From: Anaerobacillus alkalidiazotrophicus
GTDB lineage: Bacteria; Bacillota; Bacilli; Bacillales_H; Anaerobacillaceae
NCBI RefSeq assembly: GCF_001866055.1
Contig: NZ_MLQS01000001.1
Coordinates: 772,144-836,143 of the forward strand
Direction: 5' to 3'
DNA: 64,000 nucleotides
Part shown: positions 44,679 to 56,665 of the stretch, piece by piece
How the letters are laid out: each line of letters starts with the position of its first letter
How positions within the stretch are numbered: the first letter of the stretch is position 1
Made by a program: the position numbers and the translations under genes
Notes under the pieces: generated by a model
What the model was told of the DNA's origin: nothing
The model's database searches: none
What the model saw: the letters and a program-made list of their open reading frames with translations, nothing else

Positions 44679-44801
44679 CTTAAGTATTACCGAAGAAAAA
44701 TCAACTCTTCTATTTGTGTACTTTTCATGCTTGTGAACTACTCACCACTTATCCAACGTTACTGTCTGATTGAAGTGAGAGAATTCTTTTCGGAAACCTT
44801 G

Positions 44802-46829
44802 TTAAACTTTAAACTTGCTAATTGAATGATTTAAATGGTGTGCTTCTTCTGCTAAATGCTCTGAAGATTCTTTTAGTTGATCTGCTGACTTTGCTTGTTC
44901 CTCAATGGAAGCGGTAATTTCTTCGATTGACGCAGCGGCTTGTTGTGTGATAGCAGCAATTGATTCAATCGCTCTAATGGTACTTTCTTTCTGTTGATCC
45001 ATATCTTTTATACTTACATATAAAGTATTGAATTCATTCATCGTTTGGTCAAGTGATTTTAAAATACTGTGAAATACGTCGTTTACATTCTCTACAGAGG
45101 TTTGTTGAAGATCAAATATATTCATTCCTTCATTTACTTCCTTTACCATTTGAGAAGTTTCTTTCTTTATGTCAGCTACAATTTGTGCAATTTTTTCAGT
45201 TGCTTCATTTGTATTCTCTGCCAATTTACGAACTTCTGTAGCAACAACAGCAAACCCCTTACCAGCATCTCCAGCTCTTGCGGCTTCAATTGACGCGTTT
45301 AATGCTAATAAATTCGTTTGTTCACTTATTTCACGAATAACCTTAATAAAATTCGAAATCTCCGATACTTTTCCTTCTACTAAGATCGTTTCATTTTTTA
45401 TTTTTTCTGATGATTGTTTGGATAAATTAGCATGTTCCGTTAACTCATTTACGACTTTAATTGCACCTGAACTAACATGATGAACTTGTACAGAGTTTTC
45501 TTTGACAATGTTTAACCTTGTTTGAACATCATTAATTTCATTCACGAACTGTTGCATAATTTTTTGAACCTCGCTCACTTCATGAGCCTGTTCCATAGCT
45601 CCCGTTGCAATTTCATTAGCAGCTGCCTTAATTTCTTCTGTCATTTCAGCAGAATGCTTAGCTAATTGATTAAGGTTGTTCGTATTATCTGAAACAGATA
45701 AACCGACTTGGTTTGAACTTTTGATCAAAGAACGAATCGTTGAAATCATATGATTAAAGCCTTGTGATAATTTTCCGATTTCATTTTCACCTTTTATTTC
45801 AGATGTCTTTGTAAAATCTCCATTTTCAATATTTTTCATGATCCCAATAATATGATCTAGAGGTTTTGTAATTCCTCTAGCCACAAATAAACCAATGATA
45901 ATACTTAAGACACCTAAAGCAATTCCTGCAACTATAAAAATAATAGAAAGATTACGCATTTCACTCATCAGTACCCGAATTGGAACCTCAGTGAAAACCT
46001 TCCAACCATTTGTAGTCGTTGCAAATGAAACCATATTGCCTTGACTATTCAATAATCCACTATAGTTGTTTTTACTATGACTAAGAATAAAATCATTTGT
46101 ATAATTAGTTCCAACTATTTCTGAATTAGAGTGACCAAAAATAATTTGATCACTGTTCAAAAGATAAGCATTACCTTCTTCACCAATCTCTAAATCTGTA
46201 TAAAGACTAGCAAATGATTGTTGCGGAAGTTTAAATAAGATGACTCCACTAGGTGTTCTAGAATTATAAAAGGACATTTTCCTTGCCATATATACTTCAT
46301 TAAAATTATTGTCGATTCCCGTAAACCAAAAAGGTTTTCCATCGCTTTCTAAAATGGTTTGAAATAACTCAGAGCTCGGAAAATCCCCTCTTGAAAAGGT
46401 TTCATCGACACTATCATTACCATGTCCACCATATAAATAACTGCCATTCACTCCGTAAATTCGAATGGAATCGATTTCTTGTTTTGAAAGAGCCATTTGT
46501 TCAATCACAGATCTAGCTCGACTATAGCTTTCTTCATCGTACTTCGTGCCAATTGTTTCCGAAATATCTCTATTTGTGATAATCGAAACACTTACATCTT
46601 CTATTTCGAGAATTTTTAAATCAATATTAGCGGCTACTTGTTGAATAAATTGTTTAGAGTAGAAACCAGCTCGATCTAAAACGACACTATAACTTGCAAA
46701 ATAAGCGATAGTTAACATGATTGTTAAAGGTACGACAACCAAAATTAAAAACCAACCAATTAATTTATGTCTTAAAGAAATGTTGTTTATCTTGTTTATA
46801 TTTGATCTTTTTCTGTCCAAAACATTCAC
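44802..46829 (-). CDS. Methyl-accepting chemotaxis protein, dCache sensor, paired with a binding protein
   Basis: A 675-residue chemoreceptor: membrane helix about 25-48, double-Cache ectodomain 50-300 ([39 protein letters not shown]), membrane helix about 302-325, HAMP ([20 protein letters not shown]), and signalling domain with the tip [20 protein letters not shown]. The start codon lies four bases after the stop of the solute-binding lipoprotein gene, so the two are translated together. Ectodomain sequence differs from the receptor at 21-23 kb, so it senses a different signal, perhaps the loaded binding protein. Confidence 0.92.
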   Translation of the reverse strand: MNVLDRKRSNINKINNISLRHKLIGWFLILVVVPLTIMLTIAYFASYSVVLDRAGFYSKQFIQQVAANIDLKILEIEDVSVSIITNRDISETIGTKYDEESYSRARSVIEQMALSKQEIDSIRIYGVNGSYLYGGHGNDSVDETFSRGDFPSSELFQTILESDGKPFWFTGIDNNFNEVYMARKMSFYNSRTPSGVILFKLPQQSFASLYTDLEIGEEGNAYLLNSDQIIFGHSNSEIVGTNYTNDFILSHSKNNYSGLLNSQGNMVSFATTTNGWKVFTEVPIRVLMSEMRNLSIIFIVAGIALGVLSIIIGLFVARGITKPLDHIIGIMKNIENGDFTKTSEIKGENEIGKLSQGFNHMISTIRSLIKSSNQVGLSVSDNTNNLNQLAKHSAEMTEEIKAAANEIATGAMEQAHEVSEVQKIMQQFVNEINDVQTRLNIVKENSVQVHHVSSGAIKVVNELTEHANLSKQSSEKIKNETILVEGKVSEISNFIKVIREISEQTNLLALNASIEAARAGDAGKGFAVVATEVRKLAENTNEATEKIAQIVADIKKETSQMVKEVNEGMNIFDLQQTSVENVNDVFHSILKSLDQTMNEFNTLYVSIKDMDQQKESTIRAIESIAAITQQAAASIEEITASIEEQAKSADQLKESSEHLAEEAHHLNHSISKFKV

Positions 46830-46833
46830 TCCA

Positions 46834-48105
46834 TTACTGGATACTCTGTATATCCTGTTGTAAATTCGTTAAAAACTGTTCTCTCGTCGTTTGACCTCTT
46901 AGGTATCTTTGGATATTTTCAAAGACGAGATTTGCATTTTCGGAAGGAAAGCTACTCCAATACCAGCCCGCTGTTTTTCCCTGATCAATATAGGTTTGAA
47001 GAGATGCGGTAATATCACCTAGTTTTTTGGCATCGTAATCAATCGTCGTAAACGAAGGGATGTACTCTAAATCATTTACGATAAAGGATTTACCTTCCTC
47101 AGACGTAATCAACCACTCAATAAACTCAATTGCTTCTTCTTTTACAGGGGATTGGTTATTGACGATCCAATAATTTGGGACTCCTACCATAACATAATCG
47201 TGACCTTTATCAGAGATCGGAATGGGCATTATTCCAAGATTTATTTCGGGGTTTCGTTCATTTATCATAAACTGTGTCCAATTCCCTTGTTGCATCATTG
47301 CTGCTTCTCCATTTGCTAGCTTCTCGACTTGAGTTTGATAGTCGGTGGATAACGGGTTTCTATTTCCATACTGAATCGTTAAATCAAGCCATTCGACCCA
47401 CGCATTCATCGTTTCATCATTTGATAGATCAATGGTCCCGTCTAAAATACCTTCAATATACTCGTTTGGCGTTTCATGACTTGCCAAAGCAATATTAAAA
47501 CTATGATTTCCAAGAATCCACCATTCTGCATACCCATTTGAAAAAGGAGTTACACCAATTGCTTGAAGTTTACGAGCCGCTTCTCTTAATTCAGAAATAG
47601 TCGTTGGGATCGTTGTGATTCCCGCCTTAGCAAATAAATCTTTATTGTAAATGTAACCGTATGCTTCTAATGTGATCGGTATACCATAAATAGTTCCATT
47701 AACCGTTACACCATCTGTACTCCCTTCTACTGTATCTTTGATCCACGTAAAATCATTTAATGGTAAAGCGATGTCTTCCCAAGGTTCAAACGATAAATAG
47801 GCTTCTGTTGTAAAAATATCAGGAAAAGTTCCTAAGCCAAATTTGGAATTTAACTCTACATCATAACTAGAACTAATCGCTCCAAGCGATTCAAATTCAA
47901 TTTTTACATCCGGATGAAGACTTTCATATAATGCTGCTAATTCTTGTAATCTATCAGCAACTTCAATTTTTCGATCAAATATTCGAATCGTTACTTTTTC
48001 ATCTTGCGGTTTTTCTTCTTGTATTGATAATACTTGATCTCCTCTGTTCGAACAGGCAGAAAAGATAGTTAAAAGCAATACAAGCCACATACATTTTCTA
48101 ATCAC
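46834..48105 (-). CDS. Sugar-type ABC solute-binding lipoprotein
   Basis: A 423-residue family 1 extracellular solute-binding protein. The N-terminus [18 protein letters not shown] ends in a lipobox (FSAC), so the mature protein is lipid-anchored at Cys18. [40 protein letters not shown] and [16 protein letters not shown] are typical of oligosaccharide-binding proteins. No ABC permease or ATPase gene is near; instead a chemoreceptor gene follows directly. A GTG start follows AGGAGGG. The protein probably acts as a ligand sensor for chemotaxis or shares a distant permease. Confidence 0.85.
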   Translation of the reverse strand: MIRKCMWLVLLLTIFSACSNRGDQVLSIQEEKPQDEKVTIRIFDRKIEVADRLQELAALYESLHPDVKIEFESLGAISSSYDVELNSKFGLGTFPDIFTTEAYLSFEPWEDIALPLNDFTWIKDTVEGSTDGVTVNGTIYGIPITLEAYGYIYNKDLFAKAGITTIPTTISELREAARKLQAIGVTPFSNGYAEWWILGNHSFNIALASHETPNEYIEGILDGTIDLSNDETMNAWVEWLDLTIQYGNRNPLSTDYQTQVEKLANGEAAMMQQGNWTQFMINERNPEINLGIMPIPISDKGHDYVMVGVPNYWIVNNQSPVKEEAIEFIEWLITSEEGKSFIVNDLEYIPSFTTIDYDAKKLGDITASLQTYIDQGKTAGWYWSSFPSENANLVFENIQRYLRGQTTREQFLTNLQQDIQSIQ

Positions 48106-48400
48106 TTGTTGACCCTCCTAAGCTGACATTCTACTGTATTTTTCTTGATATTTGGGAAGATTTTATTACTATACCATACTAAAATAATAGAAAACCCGAT
48201 TAAATTTCGACAAATTTATCGTAGCAAATACTTATTTACAATTTTTCTTGCACATGGTAAACTTTTCTGCATAAAGTAAAGATATCTTTAAGTATTTGAA
48301 ATCCTTAGTGGAAAAAACTACTTTTATTTTTTTGTCCAAAAAGTTGCCCTAAGGAAAAAATAATGTCTTAAGGAAAGATATGTTTAGGAGGAAGCTAAAA

Positions 48401-48940
48401 ATGCGAGTATTAAAAAATATAGGGGTATTTTCATTACTAATTGTTTTCATGCGTGTTCTTTTTGGTATAGGTTGGTTATTAGCTGGAGCGACAAAAATAA
48501 CAGGAGGTCACTGGTTTAAAGAACCTGGTATATTTTTAAGAAATTATTTAATCGATGCACTACAACATCCTAATACACCACCCTTTTATAAAATTTTCAT
48601 TGAGAACATAGCTTTAGAAACGGTCATGATTTTGAACTATACGATTCCAGTAGTTCAGATTATGCTTGGACTATTTCTTATAGTAGGATTATTTACTATA
48701 CCTTCTACACTCATTTGCTTATTTATGCACATTAACTTCATTCTTTCTGGAAATATGAATTTGATCAGTCTTATTCTTTATACAACTGCATTTTCATTAA
48801 TTATTTTCAGGCTAGATGCCTATCATTTAAGCCTAGATAAATATTTTCATATAGACATTCTAAAGACCTTTAAAGAAAGAAAAAAGAAAAAAATGGTCAC
48901 CATGATCCCTAACAACGAAAAACTATCTACTAATTCATAA
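48401..48940 (+). CDS. DoxX-type integral membrane protein
   Basis: A 179-residue membrane protein with four hydrophobic helices (about 8-28, 75-95, 100-118, 123-142). The early MRVLFGIGWLLAGATKITGG segment matches the DoxX/thiosulfate-quinone-oxidoreductase-like family; the C-terminus is basic and hydrophilic. ATG 48401 follows AGGAGGAAG, whereas the frame runs open from 48380. The role is unknown; relatives are linked to redox stress or quinone metabolism. Confidence 0.7.
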   Translation: MRVLKNIGVFSLLIVFMRVLFGIGWLLAGATKITGGHWFKEPGIFLRNYLIDALQHPNTPPFYKIFIENIALETVMILNYTIPVVQIMLGLFLIVGLFTIPSTLICLFMHINFILSGNMNLISLILYTTAFSLIIFRLDAYHLSLDKYFHIDILKTFKERKKKKMVTMIPNNEKLSTNS

Positions 48941-48951
48941 TTACTTGCTAT

Positions 48952-49041
48952 TTAATGAAACATCATTGAGCCAATCCAATAGAACAATCCAAAAATATTA
49001 AATAAAATCAATGCATACAACAATACTTTCGAAGTTTTCAA
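48952..49041 (-). CDS. Possible 29-residue membrane peptide
   Basis: A short frame, TTG start 49041 and TAA stop 48952, encodes a basic N-terminus followed by one hydrophobic helix (LLYALILFNIFGLFYWIG) and ends SMMFH. A GGGGGG ribosome-binding site lies six bases before the start. The combination of good site and clean membrane helix is suggestive, but the peptide is short and I know no relative. Confidence 0.4.
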   Translation of the reverse strand: MKTSKVLLYALILFNIFGLFYWIGSMMFH

Positions 49042-49168
49042 CTTATTCCCCCCAATATTAACCTGTTTTATTAATAAGAAAAACATAATAAATATTTCTA
49101 TAGACTTGTTATCGTAGGCGAGTGTCTTGATGACTTGCTTATACTATCACACATTATATACTTCTAAA

Positions 49169-49203
49169 ATAAAAAACCGTCTACTTTGACGGTTTTTTAT
49201 TAC
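49169..49203. terminator. Terminator after ilvD (bidirectional)
   Basis: AAAAAACCGTC and GACGGTTTTTT with a 6-base loop; perfect stem with A and T runs on both sides. Confidence 0.85.
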
Positions 49204-49250
49204 AGAGTCATCTTTTCCACTTTAAAAAGCATCACACCTCGTTTTTACCG

Positions 49251-50918
49251 CTAATCTGTTACAGCCCCTTCTGAAGCAGAAGATACTAAACGAGCATACT
49301 TAGCTAACATTCCTCTTAACTTTTGCTCTGGTGGCGACCAATCCTTTAACCTTTCAGCAAACTGCTTTTCAGAAACGTTGACAGAGAGTTCCTGTATTTC
49401 ACTATCGATCGTAATCATATCACCTTCTCGGATTAACGCAATGGGGCCACCCACTTGTGCTTCAGGGGAAATATGCCCAACAACTAACCCATGTGTTCCT
49501 CCAGAAAAACGTCCATCTGTAATTAGGCCTACTTCTTCTCCAAGGCCTTTTCCAACTACAATCGCCGTAATCGACAACATTTCAGCCATACCTGGTCCAC
49601 CCTTTGGACCAACATAACGGATAACGATGACATCTCCAGGATTAATTTTATTATTTAATACCGCATCTGTAGCCGCCTTCTCCGAATCGAATACACGCGC
49701 AGGGCCAGTAATTTTTTTTATTTTTAGACCAGACATTTTCGCTAATGCACCCTCAGGAGCTAAATTCCCTTTTAAGATCACTAACGGTCCTGTTTTTCGT
49801 TTCGGATGTTCAAACGAAATGACTTTTTGTCCCTCTTTTAAGTGAGATACTTCGGAAAGATTTTCTTCAAGTGTCTTTCCAGTAACTGTCATACAATCTC
49901 CATGTAATAGCCCTTTATCAAGAAGAAGTTTCATGACAGCAGGAACACCACCAACTTTAGATAATTCCTCCATGACATACTTACCACTTGGTTTTAAATC
50001 AGCAATGTGGGGCACGTTTTTACGAATACGTTCAAAGTCATCTAAATTAAGATCAACCTCTACAGTATGCGCTAATGCTAATAAATGAAGGACAGCATTT
50101 GTAGATCCACCGAGTGCCATGACAACCGTAATCGCATTTTCAAAAGCTTTTTTTGTCATGATATCTTTAGGATAAATTCCTTTTTCCAATAAGTTCATGA
50201 CTGCTTTTCCAGCTTTTATGCAATCCTCTATTTTTTCATGATCTTCAGCAGGATTTGATGAATTTCCAGGTAAACTCATTCCCATTGCTTCGATTGCAGA
50301 AGCCATTGTATTTGCTGTATACATTCCACCACAAGATCCAGCACCTGGACATGCGTTACATTCAATCTTATGAAGTTCTTCTCTATCAATATCGCCATTA
50401 TTATACTTTCCTACAGCCTCAAAAGCAGAAACAATATCAATATCTTTCCCATCGATTTTTCCAGCTTTGATCGTTCCACCATAAACGAAAACTGCGGGTA
50501 AATTTAAACGACCTATTGCAATCATACAACCAGGCATATTCTTATCACAACCACCAATAGCAACAACACCGTCATAATTTTGTGCTCCAACAACGGTTTC
50601 AATTGAATCTGCAATTACTTCCCGACTAGGTAATGAAAAACGCATTCCTTCCGTTCCCATCGATATGCCATCTGAAACGGTAATTGTATTAAATATGAAC
50701 GGCGTTGCACCCGCTTCCAAAGCACCCTCTTTTGCTTTTCTTGCTAACTCATCAATGTGCATATTACAAGGTGTTACCTCACTCCATGTACTAGCAATAC
50801 CAATAAAAGGGTTAGAAAAATCTTCATCTTTTACTCCCATTGCTCTTATCATCGCTCGATTAGGGGCACGATTAATATCATTAAAAACACTACTACGATT
50901 TTTTCCATGATTATTCAT
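49251..50918 (-). CDS. ilvD: Dihydroxy-acid dehydratase
   Basis: A 555-residue iron-sulfur dehydratase, third common step of valine, isoleucine and leucine synthesis. Motifs: [20 protein letters not shown] with the first cluster Cys, [30 protein letters not shown] with the third Cys, and [15 protein letters not shown] near the end. Length is standard. It is alone here and has no T-box or other leader in the 200 bases upstream, unlike many bacillar ilv operons. Confidence 0.95.
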   Translation of the reverse strand: MNNHGKNRSSVFNDINRAPNRAMIRAMGVKDEDFSNPFIGIASTWSEVTPCNMHIDELARKAKEGALEAGATPFIFNTITVSDGISMGTEGMRFSLPSREVIADSIETVVGAQNYDGVVAIGGCDKNMPGCMIAIGRLNLPAVFVYGGTIKAGKIDGKDIDIVSAFEAVGKYNNGDIDREELHKIECNACPGAGSCGGMYTANTMASAIEAMGMSLPGNSSNPAEDHEKIEDCIKAGKAVMNLLEKGIYPKDIMTKKAFENAITVVMALGGSTNAVLHLLALAHTVEVDLNLDDFERIRKNVPHIADLKPSGKYVMEELSKVGGVPAVMKLLLDKGLLHGDCMTVTGKTLEENLSEVSHLKEGQKVISFEHPKRKTGPLVILKGNLAPEGALAKMSGLKIKKITGPARVFDSEKAATDAVLNNKINPGDVIVIRYVGPKGGPGMAEMLSITAIVVGKGLGEEVGLITDGRFSGGTHGLVVGHISPEAQVGGPIALIREGDMITIDSEIQELSVNVSEKQFAERLKDWSPPEQKLRGMLAKYARLVSSASEGAVTD

Positions 50919-51118
50919 AAATACAATCTCCTACCTTAAAATTTAAATATTTTTTAGTATGCCTAAAGTAGTGCACTGTTACTCCTACCTTATTTATCGA
51001 AATAAATATTCGGCCTTAAGATGTGTATTAATCTATTAAACCTTGGAAACAATGGTAGGGTAATAATTTAATAGATAAGGAGGTTAAAAGCTTTAAGGCT
51101 AAGATAACACTTTAGAGG

Positions 51119-51856
51119 ATGATGCAAAAAATGATTGAATTTGTAAAAGATACATTCTTAGTACTAGGTAGAATTTTTACAATTATACCCTTGTTACTAT
51201 TTATCACTTTATTTATGGGGAAGCGTGCCATTGGGGAATTACCTATATTTGATTTTTTAATTATCGTCATTTTGGGAGCAGTTGTTGGAGCCGATATTGC
51301 CGATCCTGATATTAAGCATTTTCCAACTGCGATAGCTATCATTTCAATAGGGATCTTTCAAAGGATTATCGCAAATTGGAAGATATCGAACCGAAAAGTA
51401 GGTAGATTACTTACATTTGAACCTACAGTGGTTATACAAAACGGAAAATTTTTAAACAAAAATCTAAAAAGAATTCGTTACTCTATTGATAATGTACTTC
51501 AGATGCTTAGAGAAAAAAATGTATTTGATATTACTGAAGTTGAAACAGCCATTATTGAACCTAATGGGGCTTTAAGTGTGTTGAAAAAAACACAAAAACA
51601 TCCAGTTACACTAGAAGATATGAACATACTAAAAGCAACATCTACAATTTCCTTTCCCATTATCATAGAAGGAACGATGTATTCAAGTGTCTTAAAAGAT
51701 CTAAATTTAGATGAGACATGGTTACAACAGCAATTAGTTCATCAAGGAGTTTCTGACATAAAAAAAGTCTTTTTTGCTTCTATAAACCGTAAAAATCAAT
51801 TACATATTTCCTTAAAAGATGAAAATAATATAACGGTCCCACCTATAAAACACTAA
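51119..51856 (+). CDS. DUF421 family membrane protein (YetF-like)
   Basis: A 245-residue protein with three N-terminal membrane helices (about 15-33, 43-60, 66-85) and a cytoplasmic alpha/beta domain containing LTFEPTVVIQNGKFLNKNLK and SIDNVLQMLREKNVFDITEV. This matches DUF421/YetF proteins. Some relatives in bacilli associate with spore germination receptors or membrane repair, but a function for this one is not established. Adjacent in-frame ATGs at 51119, 51122 and 51131 share one AGAGG site, so the exact start is uncertain by four residues. Confidence 0.8.
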   Translation: MMQKMIEFVKDTFLVLGRIFTIIPLLLFITLFMGKRAIGELPIFDFLIIVILGAVVGADIADPDIKHFPTAIAIISIGIFQRIIANWKISNRKVGRLLTFEPTVVIQNGKFLNKNLKRIRYSIDNVLQMLREKNVFDITEVETAIIEPNGALSVLKKTQKHPVTLEDMNILKATSTISFPIIIEGTMYSSVLKDLNLDETWLQQQLVHQGVSDIKKVFFASINRKNQLHISLKDENNITVPPIKH

Positions 51857-52152
51857 TAGATTTACTCGCATATCCATTAACTTTGCTTTATTACAGATAC
51901 TTAAATTTGTGCAAACGAATATATTTACTCTCTAATTGAGAAAGATAACAATATATTATTCCTTTACTTGACCATTTGATTTAATAAATATTTACATTTT
52001 TTCTATGATTTATAAAAACAATAACTGTTTTTAGAACTAATTATTACAAAGCATATAACTTCACTTTTACTTGCAAGTTGGCTTATAATACTTTGTAAAT
52101 CAACGATTCAAAATAGCAATTGAATAAATCTAAATATTTTTTTGTATTTCCA
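51857..52152. other. Region upstream of the ahpC promoter
   Basis: About 300 bases of AT-rich sequence with no gene, terminator or repeat recognised. Confidence 0.35.
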
Positions 52153-52179
52153 TTGACAAAATAACAAATTTTATATAAT
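52153..52179 (+). promoter_or_regulatory. Sigma-A promoter of ahpC-ahpF
   Basis: TTGACA (52153-52158) followed by TATAAT (52174-52179) at 15 bases, or TAATAA at 17 bases. Confidence 0.65.
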
Positions 52180-52192
52180 AATATATATGACA

Positions 52193-52207
52193 TTAGAATT
52201 ATTATAA
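52193..52207 (+). promoter_or_regulatory. PerR box of ahpCF
   Basis: TTAGAATTATTATAA differs at one position from the PerR consensus TTATAATNATTATAA. It lies just downstream of the -10 region, where bound PerR would block transcription until peroxide oxidises it. Confidence 0.8.
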
Positions 52208-52285
52208 ATAAATAGTTTAAACATTGGATGAAACATCCAAACAGACTATTTTAAATTTAAAACCACATTTTAGGAGGAATTTATT

Positions 52286-52849
52286 ATGTCATTAATCGGA
52301 ACTGAAGTATTACCATTCGCAGCAAAAGCTTTCCAAAAAGGTGAATTTCTAGATGTTACTGAACAAAACTTCAAAGGTAAATGGAGTGTTGTTTGCTTTT
52401 ACCCAGCAGATTTCACATTCGTATGTCCTACTGAATTAGAAGATCTACAAAACGAATATGCAGCATTAAAAGAACTTGGAGTTGAAGTATACTCTGTATC
52501 AACTGATACGCATTTTACACATAAAGCATGGCATGATCATTCAGAAGCTATTGGAAAGATCGAATACATTATGATTGGTGACCCATCACAAAAAATCTCT
52601 CGTAACTTCGAAGTACTAAACGAAGAGGAAGGTCTTGCTGATCGTGGTACTTTCATCATTGATCCAGATGGTATCGTTCAAGCCGTCGAAATTAATGCAG
52701 GTGGTATTGGACGTGATGCAAGTATTCTTGTTAACAAAATTAAAGCAGCTCAATATGTTCGCAATAATCCAGGTGAAGTTTGTCCAGCTAAATGGGAAGA
52801 AGGTTCTGCAACACTTAAACCAAGCCTTGATCTTGTAGGAAAAATTTAA
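52286..52849 (+). CDS. ahpC: Alkyl hydroperoxide reductase, peroxiredoxin subunit
   Basis: A 187-residue typical 2-Cys peroxiredoxin that reduces hydrogen peroxide and organic peroxides. The peroxidatic Cys47 lies in [15 protein letters not shown], the resolving Cys166 in [11 protein letters not shown], and the floppy-loop GGxG-type segment [17 protein letters not shown] is present. The start has a GGAGGA site. ahpF begins 15 bases downstream, forming the reductase operon under a PerR box. Confidence 0.97.
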   Translation: MSLIGTEVLPFAAKAFQKGEFLDVTEQNFKGKWSVVCFYPADFTFVCPTELEDLQNEYAALKELGVEVYSVSTDTHFTHKAWHDHSEAIGKIEYIMIGDPSQKISRNFEVLNEEEGLADRGTFIIDPDGIVQAVEINAGGIGRDASILVNKIKAAQYVRNNPGEVCPAKWEEGSATLKPSLDLVGKI

Positions 52850-52864
52850 GGAGTTCGATAAATC

Positions 52865-54394
52865 ATGATACTAGATGCTGATATAAAAGCACAATTAGCC
52901 CAATATCTTCAATTGATGGAGGGCGATGTGCTACTTAAAGTTAGTACAGGAACGGATGATGTATCTCGCGACATGCTGGCTCTAGTGGATGAATTAGCCA
53001 GCATGTCTTCCAGAATTAAAGTAGAAAAAACTACATTAGATAGAACACCGAGTTTCAGTGTCAATCGTATTGGCGAAGACACTGGAATAGTTTTTGCTGG
53101 TATCCCTCTGGGGCATGAATTTACTTCATTAGTATTGGCTCTACTGCAAGTAAGCGGAAGAGCCCCAAAGGTAGATCAGAAAGTCATTGATCAAATTAAA
53201 AATATTAAGGGCGAATATCGCTTCGAATCATATATTAGCCTTACTTGCCACAACTGCCCTGATGTTGTGCAAGCACTAAATGTGATGAGTCTTATCAACC
53301 CTGGAATTTCACATTCCATGATTGACGGGGGTGCTTTCAAAGAAGAAGTAGAAAGCAAAAATATTATGGCAGTACCAACCGTTATCCTAAACGGGGAATC
53401 ATTTGGTAGCGGTCGTATGTCACTCGAGGAAATTCTTGCTAAAATTGGTAGTGCCCCTGATGCGTCAGAATTTGCTGATAAAGCTCCTTACGATGTACTT
53501 GTCGTTGGAGGTGGTCCAGCCGGTGCAAGTGCAGCAATCTACGCAGCGCGTAAAGGTATTCGTACAGGTATTGTTGCTGAACGCTTTGGTGGCCAGGTTA
53601 TGGACACGATGGGTATAGAGAACTTTATCTCTACGAAATACACGGAAGGTCCTAAACTTGTAGCAAGCCTAGAAGAGCATGTCAAAGAGTATGACATTGA
53701 TGTCATGAACTTACAGCGTGCCAAAGGTTTAGAAAAAAAGGACTTCATCGAACTTGAACTTGAGAATGGTGCTGTTCTAAAAAGTAAAAGTGTCATTATC
53801 TCAACAGGTGCTCGTTGGCGTAATGTCGGAGTTCCTGGTGAGCAAGAGTTCAAAAACAAAGGTGTAGCATACTGCCCTCATTGTGATGGTCCATTATTTG
53901 AAGGAAAAGATGTAGCTGTAATTGGCGGTGGTAACTCCGGTGTTGAAGCAGCGATTGATCTTGCAGGAATTGTAAAACATGTGACGGTTCTTGAATTTAT
54001 GCCAGAATTAAAAGCTGATGAAGTCCTACAAAATCGTCTAAACAGCCTTCCTAACGTAACCGTATTAAAAAACGTTCAAACAAAAGAAATTACTGGAACA
54101 GACAGTGTAAACGGTATTTCTTACATTGATCGCGATACAGAAGAAGTGAAACATATTGAATTACAAGGTGTGTTTGTTCAAATCGGGCTTGTACCAAATA
54201 CCGATTGGTTAGGCGGAATCGTTGAACGGAATCGTATGGGCGAAATTATTGTAAATAAACATGGTGCAACAAACGTTCCAGGAGTGTTTGCTGCAGGTGA
54301 TTGTACAGATAGTGCATATAACCAAATTATTATTTCCATGGGATCAGGAGCTACTGCATCATTAGGTGCATTTGATTACCTAATCCGAAATTAA
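52865..54394 (+). CDS. ahpF: Alkyl hydroperoxide reductase, flavoprotein subunit
   Basis: A 509-residue NADH-dependent flavoprotein that keeps AhpC reduced. The N-terminal double thioredoxin-fold domain has [11 protein letters not shown] (Cys129 and Cys132). The FAD site is [19 protein letters not shown], the redox pair is CPHCDGPLF (Cys337 and Cys340), the NAD site is [16 protein letters not shown], and the second FAD motif is [10 protein letters not shown] near the end. All parts are intact and of normal length. Terminated at 54431-54470. Confidence 0.97.
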   Translation: MILDADIKAQLAQYLQLMEGDVLLKVSTGTDDVSRDMLALVDELASMSSRIKVEKTTLDRTPSFSVNRIGEDTGIVFAGIPLGHEFTSLVLALLQVSGRAPKVDQKVIDQIKNIKGEYRFESYISLTCHNCPDVVQALNVMSLINPGISHSMIDGGAFKEEVESKNIMAVPTVILNGESFGSGRMSLEEILAKIGSAPDASEFADKAPYDVLVVGGGPAGASAAIYAARKGIRTGIVAERFGGQVMDTMGIENFISTKYTEGPKLVASLEEHVKEYDIDVMNLQRAKGLEKKDFIELELENGAVLKSKSVIISTGARWRNVGVPGEQEFKNKGVAYCPHCDGPLFEGKDVAVIGGGNSGVEAAIDLAGIVKHVTVLEFMPELKADEVLQNRLNSLPNVTVLKNVQTKEITGTDSVNGISYIDRDTEEVKHIELQGVFVQIGLVPNTDWLGGIVERNRMGEIIVNKHGATNVPGVFAAGDCTDSAYNQIIISMGSGATASLGAFDYLIRN

Positions 54395-54430
54395 TGATTG
54401 AACATGTTCGTATAATATAGGAAAAATGAA

Positions 54431-54470
54431 AGAGAGTAGCTATATCATTGATAGCTACTCTCTTTTTATA
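54431..54470 (+). terminator. Terminator after ahpF
   Basis: AGAGAGTAGCTAT and ATAGCTACTCTCT flank a 7-base loop, followed by TTTTTAT. mqo converges on it from the other side. Confidence 0.88.
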
Positions 54471-54481
54471 TAGACATGGAT

Positions 54482-56005
54482 TTATACTTCAACTAATATA
54501 CGATTCTTTTTCGAATTTGCCTGTTCTACTAAACCTAGTGTCTCTGCTGTTGCAGTATGAATTTCCTGCAGAAGATCTGGGTTTTCCATTAGCGATATGC
54601 CATAAGAAGGAATCATTTCTTTTATTTTTGGTTCCCACTCTTTCATATGTTCAGGGAAGCATTTTTCTAATACCTCAAGCATGACGTGAACAGCAGTAGA
54701 TGCACCTGGAGAAGCTCCGAGCAATGCTGCGATTGAGCCGTCAGCAGCATTAATCACTTCCGTACCAAATTGAAGTGTTCCTTTGCCGCCATCTTCAGTA
54801 TCTTTGATCACTTGCACACGTTGGCCCGCTACTAAAAAATCCCACTCTTCGCTTTTGGCATTCGGGATAAACTCACGTAACTCTTCCATACGCTGTTCTT
54901 TCGATAACATCACTTGCTGAATTAAGTATTTTGTTAATGACATCTCTTTTGCGCCTGCCGCCAACATTGTTAAGAGATTATCCGGTTTTACAGAAGTGAC
55001 TAAATCGAACATTGAACTAGATTTTAAGAATTTTGGTGAGAAGCCAGCAAATGGTCCAAATAGCAACGATTTTTTATTGTCGATAAATCGTGTATCAAGA
55101 TGAGGAACAGACATCGGTGGAGCCCCAACCTTAGCTCTACCGTATACTTTTGCATGATGCTGCGCAACAACATCCGGATTATTACATACCATAAATATTC
55201 CACTTACTGGAAATCCTCCGATGTGTTTTCCTTCAGGAATACCGGATTTTTGCAGTAAATGTAGGCTTCCTCCCCCGCCTCCGATAAAGACGAATTTTGC
55301 AGTATGACGTTCAACTATACCACTACCCGAATTCCGCACTTTCACTTCCCACAAGCCATCGCTAGTACGTTTAATATCACTAACACAATGTTGATAGTTT
55401 ACATCCACATTTTTACTGTCTAAGTAGTCAAACAACATACGCGTTAAAGAACCAAAATTGACATCAGTTCCGCAGTCGATTTTGGTCGCAGCTATAGGTT
55501 CATTCAATACACGGTCTTGCATAATAAGAGGAAACCATTCCATCAGTTTTTCCGGATCATCGGAAAATTCCATCCCTTTAAAAAGAGGATTGCTTGTCAG
55601 TGCTTCAAAACGCTTCTTTAAAAACGTTACATTTTGTTCCCCTTGCACTAAACTCATATGAGGTAATGGCATAATAAAGTCCTCTGGATTATCTATCAAC
55701 TTATTGTTTACAAGATAAGACCAAAATTGCATTGAAATCTGAAACTGTTCATTAATTTTTATAGCTTTACTAATATCTACAGATCCATCTGGTTTTTCAT
55801 CCGTGTAGTTAAGCTCGCACAATGCGGCATGCCCCGTTCCGGCATTATTCCATTCGTTCGAGCTTTCCTCTCCTGCATTTGCGAGCTTCTCAAATACTGT
55901 AATTTTCCAATCCGGTACTAATTCTTTCAGAAGTATCCCCAAAGTCGCACTCATAATTCCGGCACCAATTAAGATAACGTCTGTTTTAGTTTCGCTGTTG
56001 CTCAT
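54482..56005 (-). CDS. mqo: Malate:quinone oxidoreductase
   Basis: A 507-residue membrane-associated FAD enzyme that oxidises malate to oxaloacetate and passes electrons to the quinone pool. It begins with the FAD site [20 protein letters not shown] and continues with [40 protein letters not shown], the GGFPVSG motif and [20 protein letters not shown], all typical of Mqo. It is alone between ahpF and a long non-coding region. Mqo replaces or complements NAD-malate dehydrogenase; no mdh is in the window. Confidence 0.95.
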   Translation of the reverse strand: MSNSETKTDVILIGAGIMSATLGILLKELVPDWKITVFEKLANAGEESSNEWNNAGTGHAALCELNYTDEKPDGSVDISKAIKINEQFQISMQFWSYLVNNKLIDNPEDFIMPLPHMSLVQGEQNVTFLKKRFEALTSNPLFKGMEFSDDPEKLMEWFPLIMQDRVLNEPIAATKIDCGTDVNFGSLTRMLFDYLDSKNVDVNYQHCVSDIKRTSDGLWEVKVRNSGSGIVERHTAKFVFIGGGGGSLHLLQKSGIPEGKHIGGFPVSGIFMVCNNPDVVAQHHAKVYGRAKVGAPPMSVPHLDTRFIDNKKSLLFGPFAGFSPKFLKSSSMFDLVTSVKPDNLLTMLAAGAKEMSLTKYLIQQVMLSKEQRMEELREFIPNAKSEEWDFLVAGQRVQVIKDTEDGGKGTLQFGTEVINAADGSIAALLGASPGASTAVHVMLEVLEKCFPEHMKEWEPKIKEMIPSYGISLMENPDLLQEIHTATAETLGLVEQANSKKNRILVEV

Positions 56006-56665
56006 TTTTACCTTCCTTATCCCCTGTATTTAGAGTAGGCGCTCCTACTTACTGGTCACACAACTTTTCTCGATTTCAACTATAACCTTATTATATTGTA
56101 TCAGTATTGTTAGAATATTAAAATATTTATTTGCTATTATATAATACTTATAATCTATTTAATAGCTGGTAATAAGTGAGAAGTGCACCCACAAGTCCCT
56201 TGCGAAAAAATAAAGCCTTACGTAGGACGATCGATTCACCAGAAGATATAGGGATTGAAACATAAGACTTAAGCCCACACAATGTATGGTCAGAGGCTAT
56301 ATATAGCTTAATAAAGCTCGATTATGGTAATTATGAAATCCACTCAATTAAAAGGACATTAATCATTAAATAATATTGAACCCCCAATGTGGCATTACTT
56401 AACAATACCTAACAATACCTAATAACACCGATAAAGCAACACTAGTTTATAAGTACATATTTTAGGATTAATAATTATTCTTCAACAAATCTTAAAGTTG
56501 AAGAATAATTATGATAAACTTTCTAATGGTAGCCATGGCGAATTTCTCGTGTAATGTTTTGATTTTATGGAAAACTATTTATAGTGAGGTCAATATGATT
56601 GTTACAGTAGTTACACTTATTCCCTGTTAGTCTTTCGGAGGCAACCATTATAGTTTGCATGAAAC
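56006..56665. other. Non-coding gap upstream of mgtE, left part
   Basis: The long gap has no gene. It contains the direct-repeat site at 56391-56429 and a palindrome ATAATTATTCTTCAAC/GTTGAAGAATAATTAT at about 56474-56512. I looked for an M-box magnesium riboswitch before mgtE and could not find its conserved segments. Confidence 0.45.
56391..56429. repeat. Short direct repeats resembling the par iterons
   Basis: GGCATTACTTAACAATACCT, then AACAATACCT and AATAACACC. The first part resembles the GGTATTACTTAG units near the actin operon 12-14 kb away; the middle is a 10-base tandem repeat (AACAATACCT twice). Confidence 0.45.
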
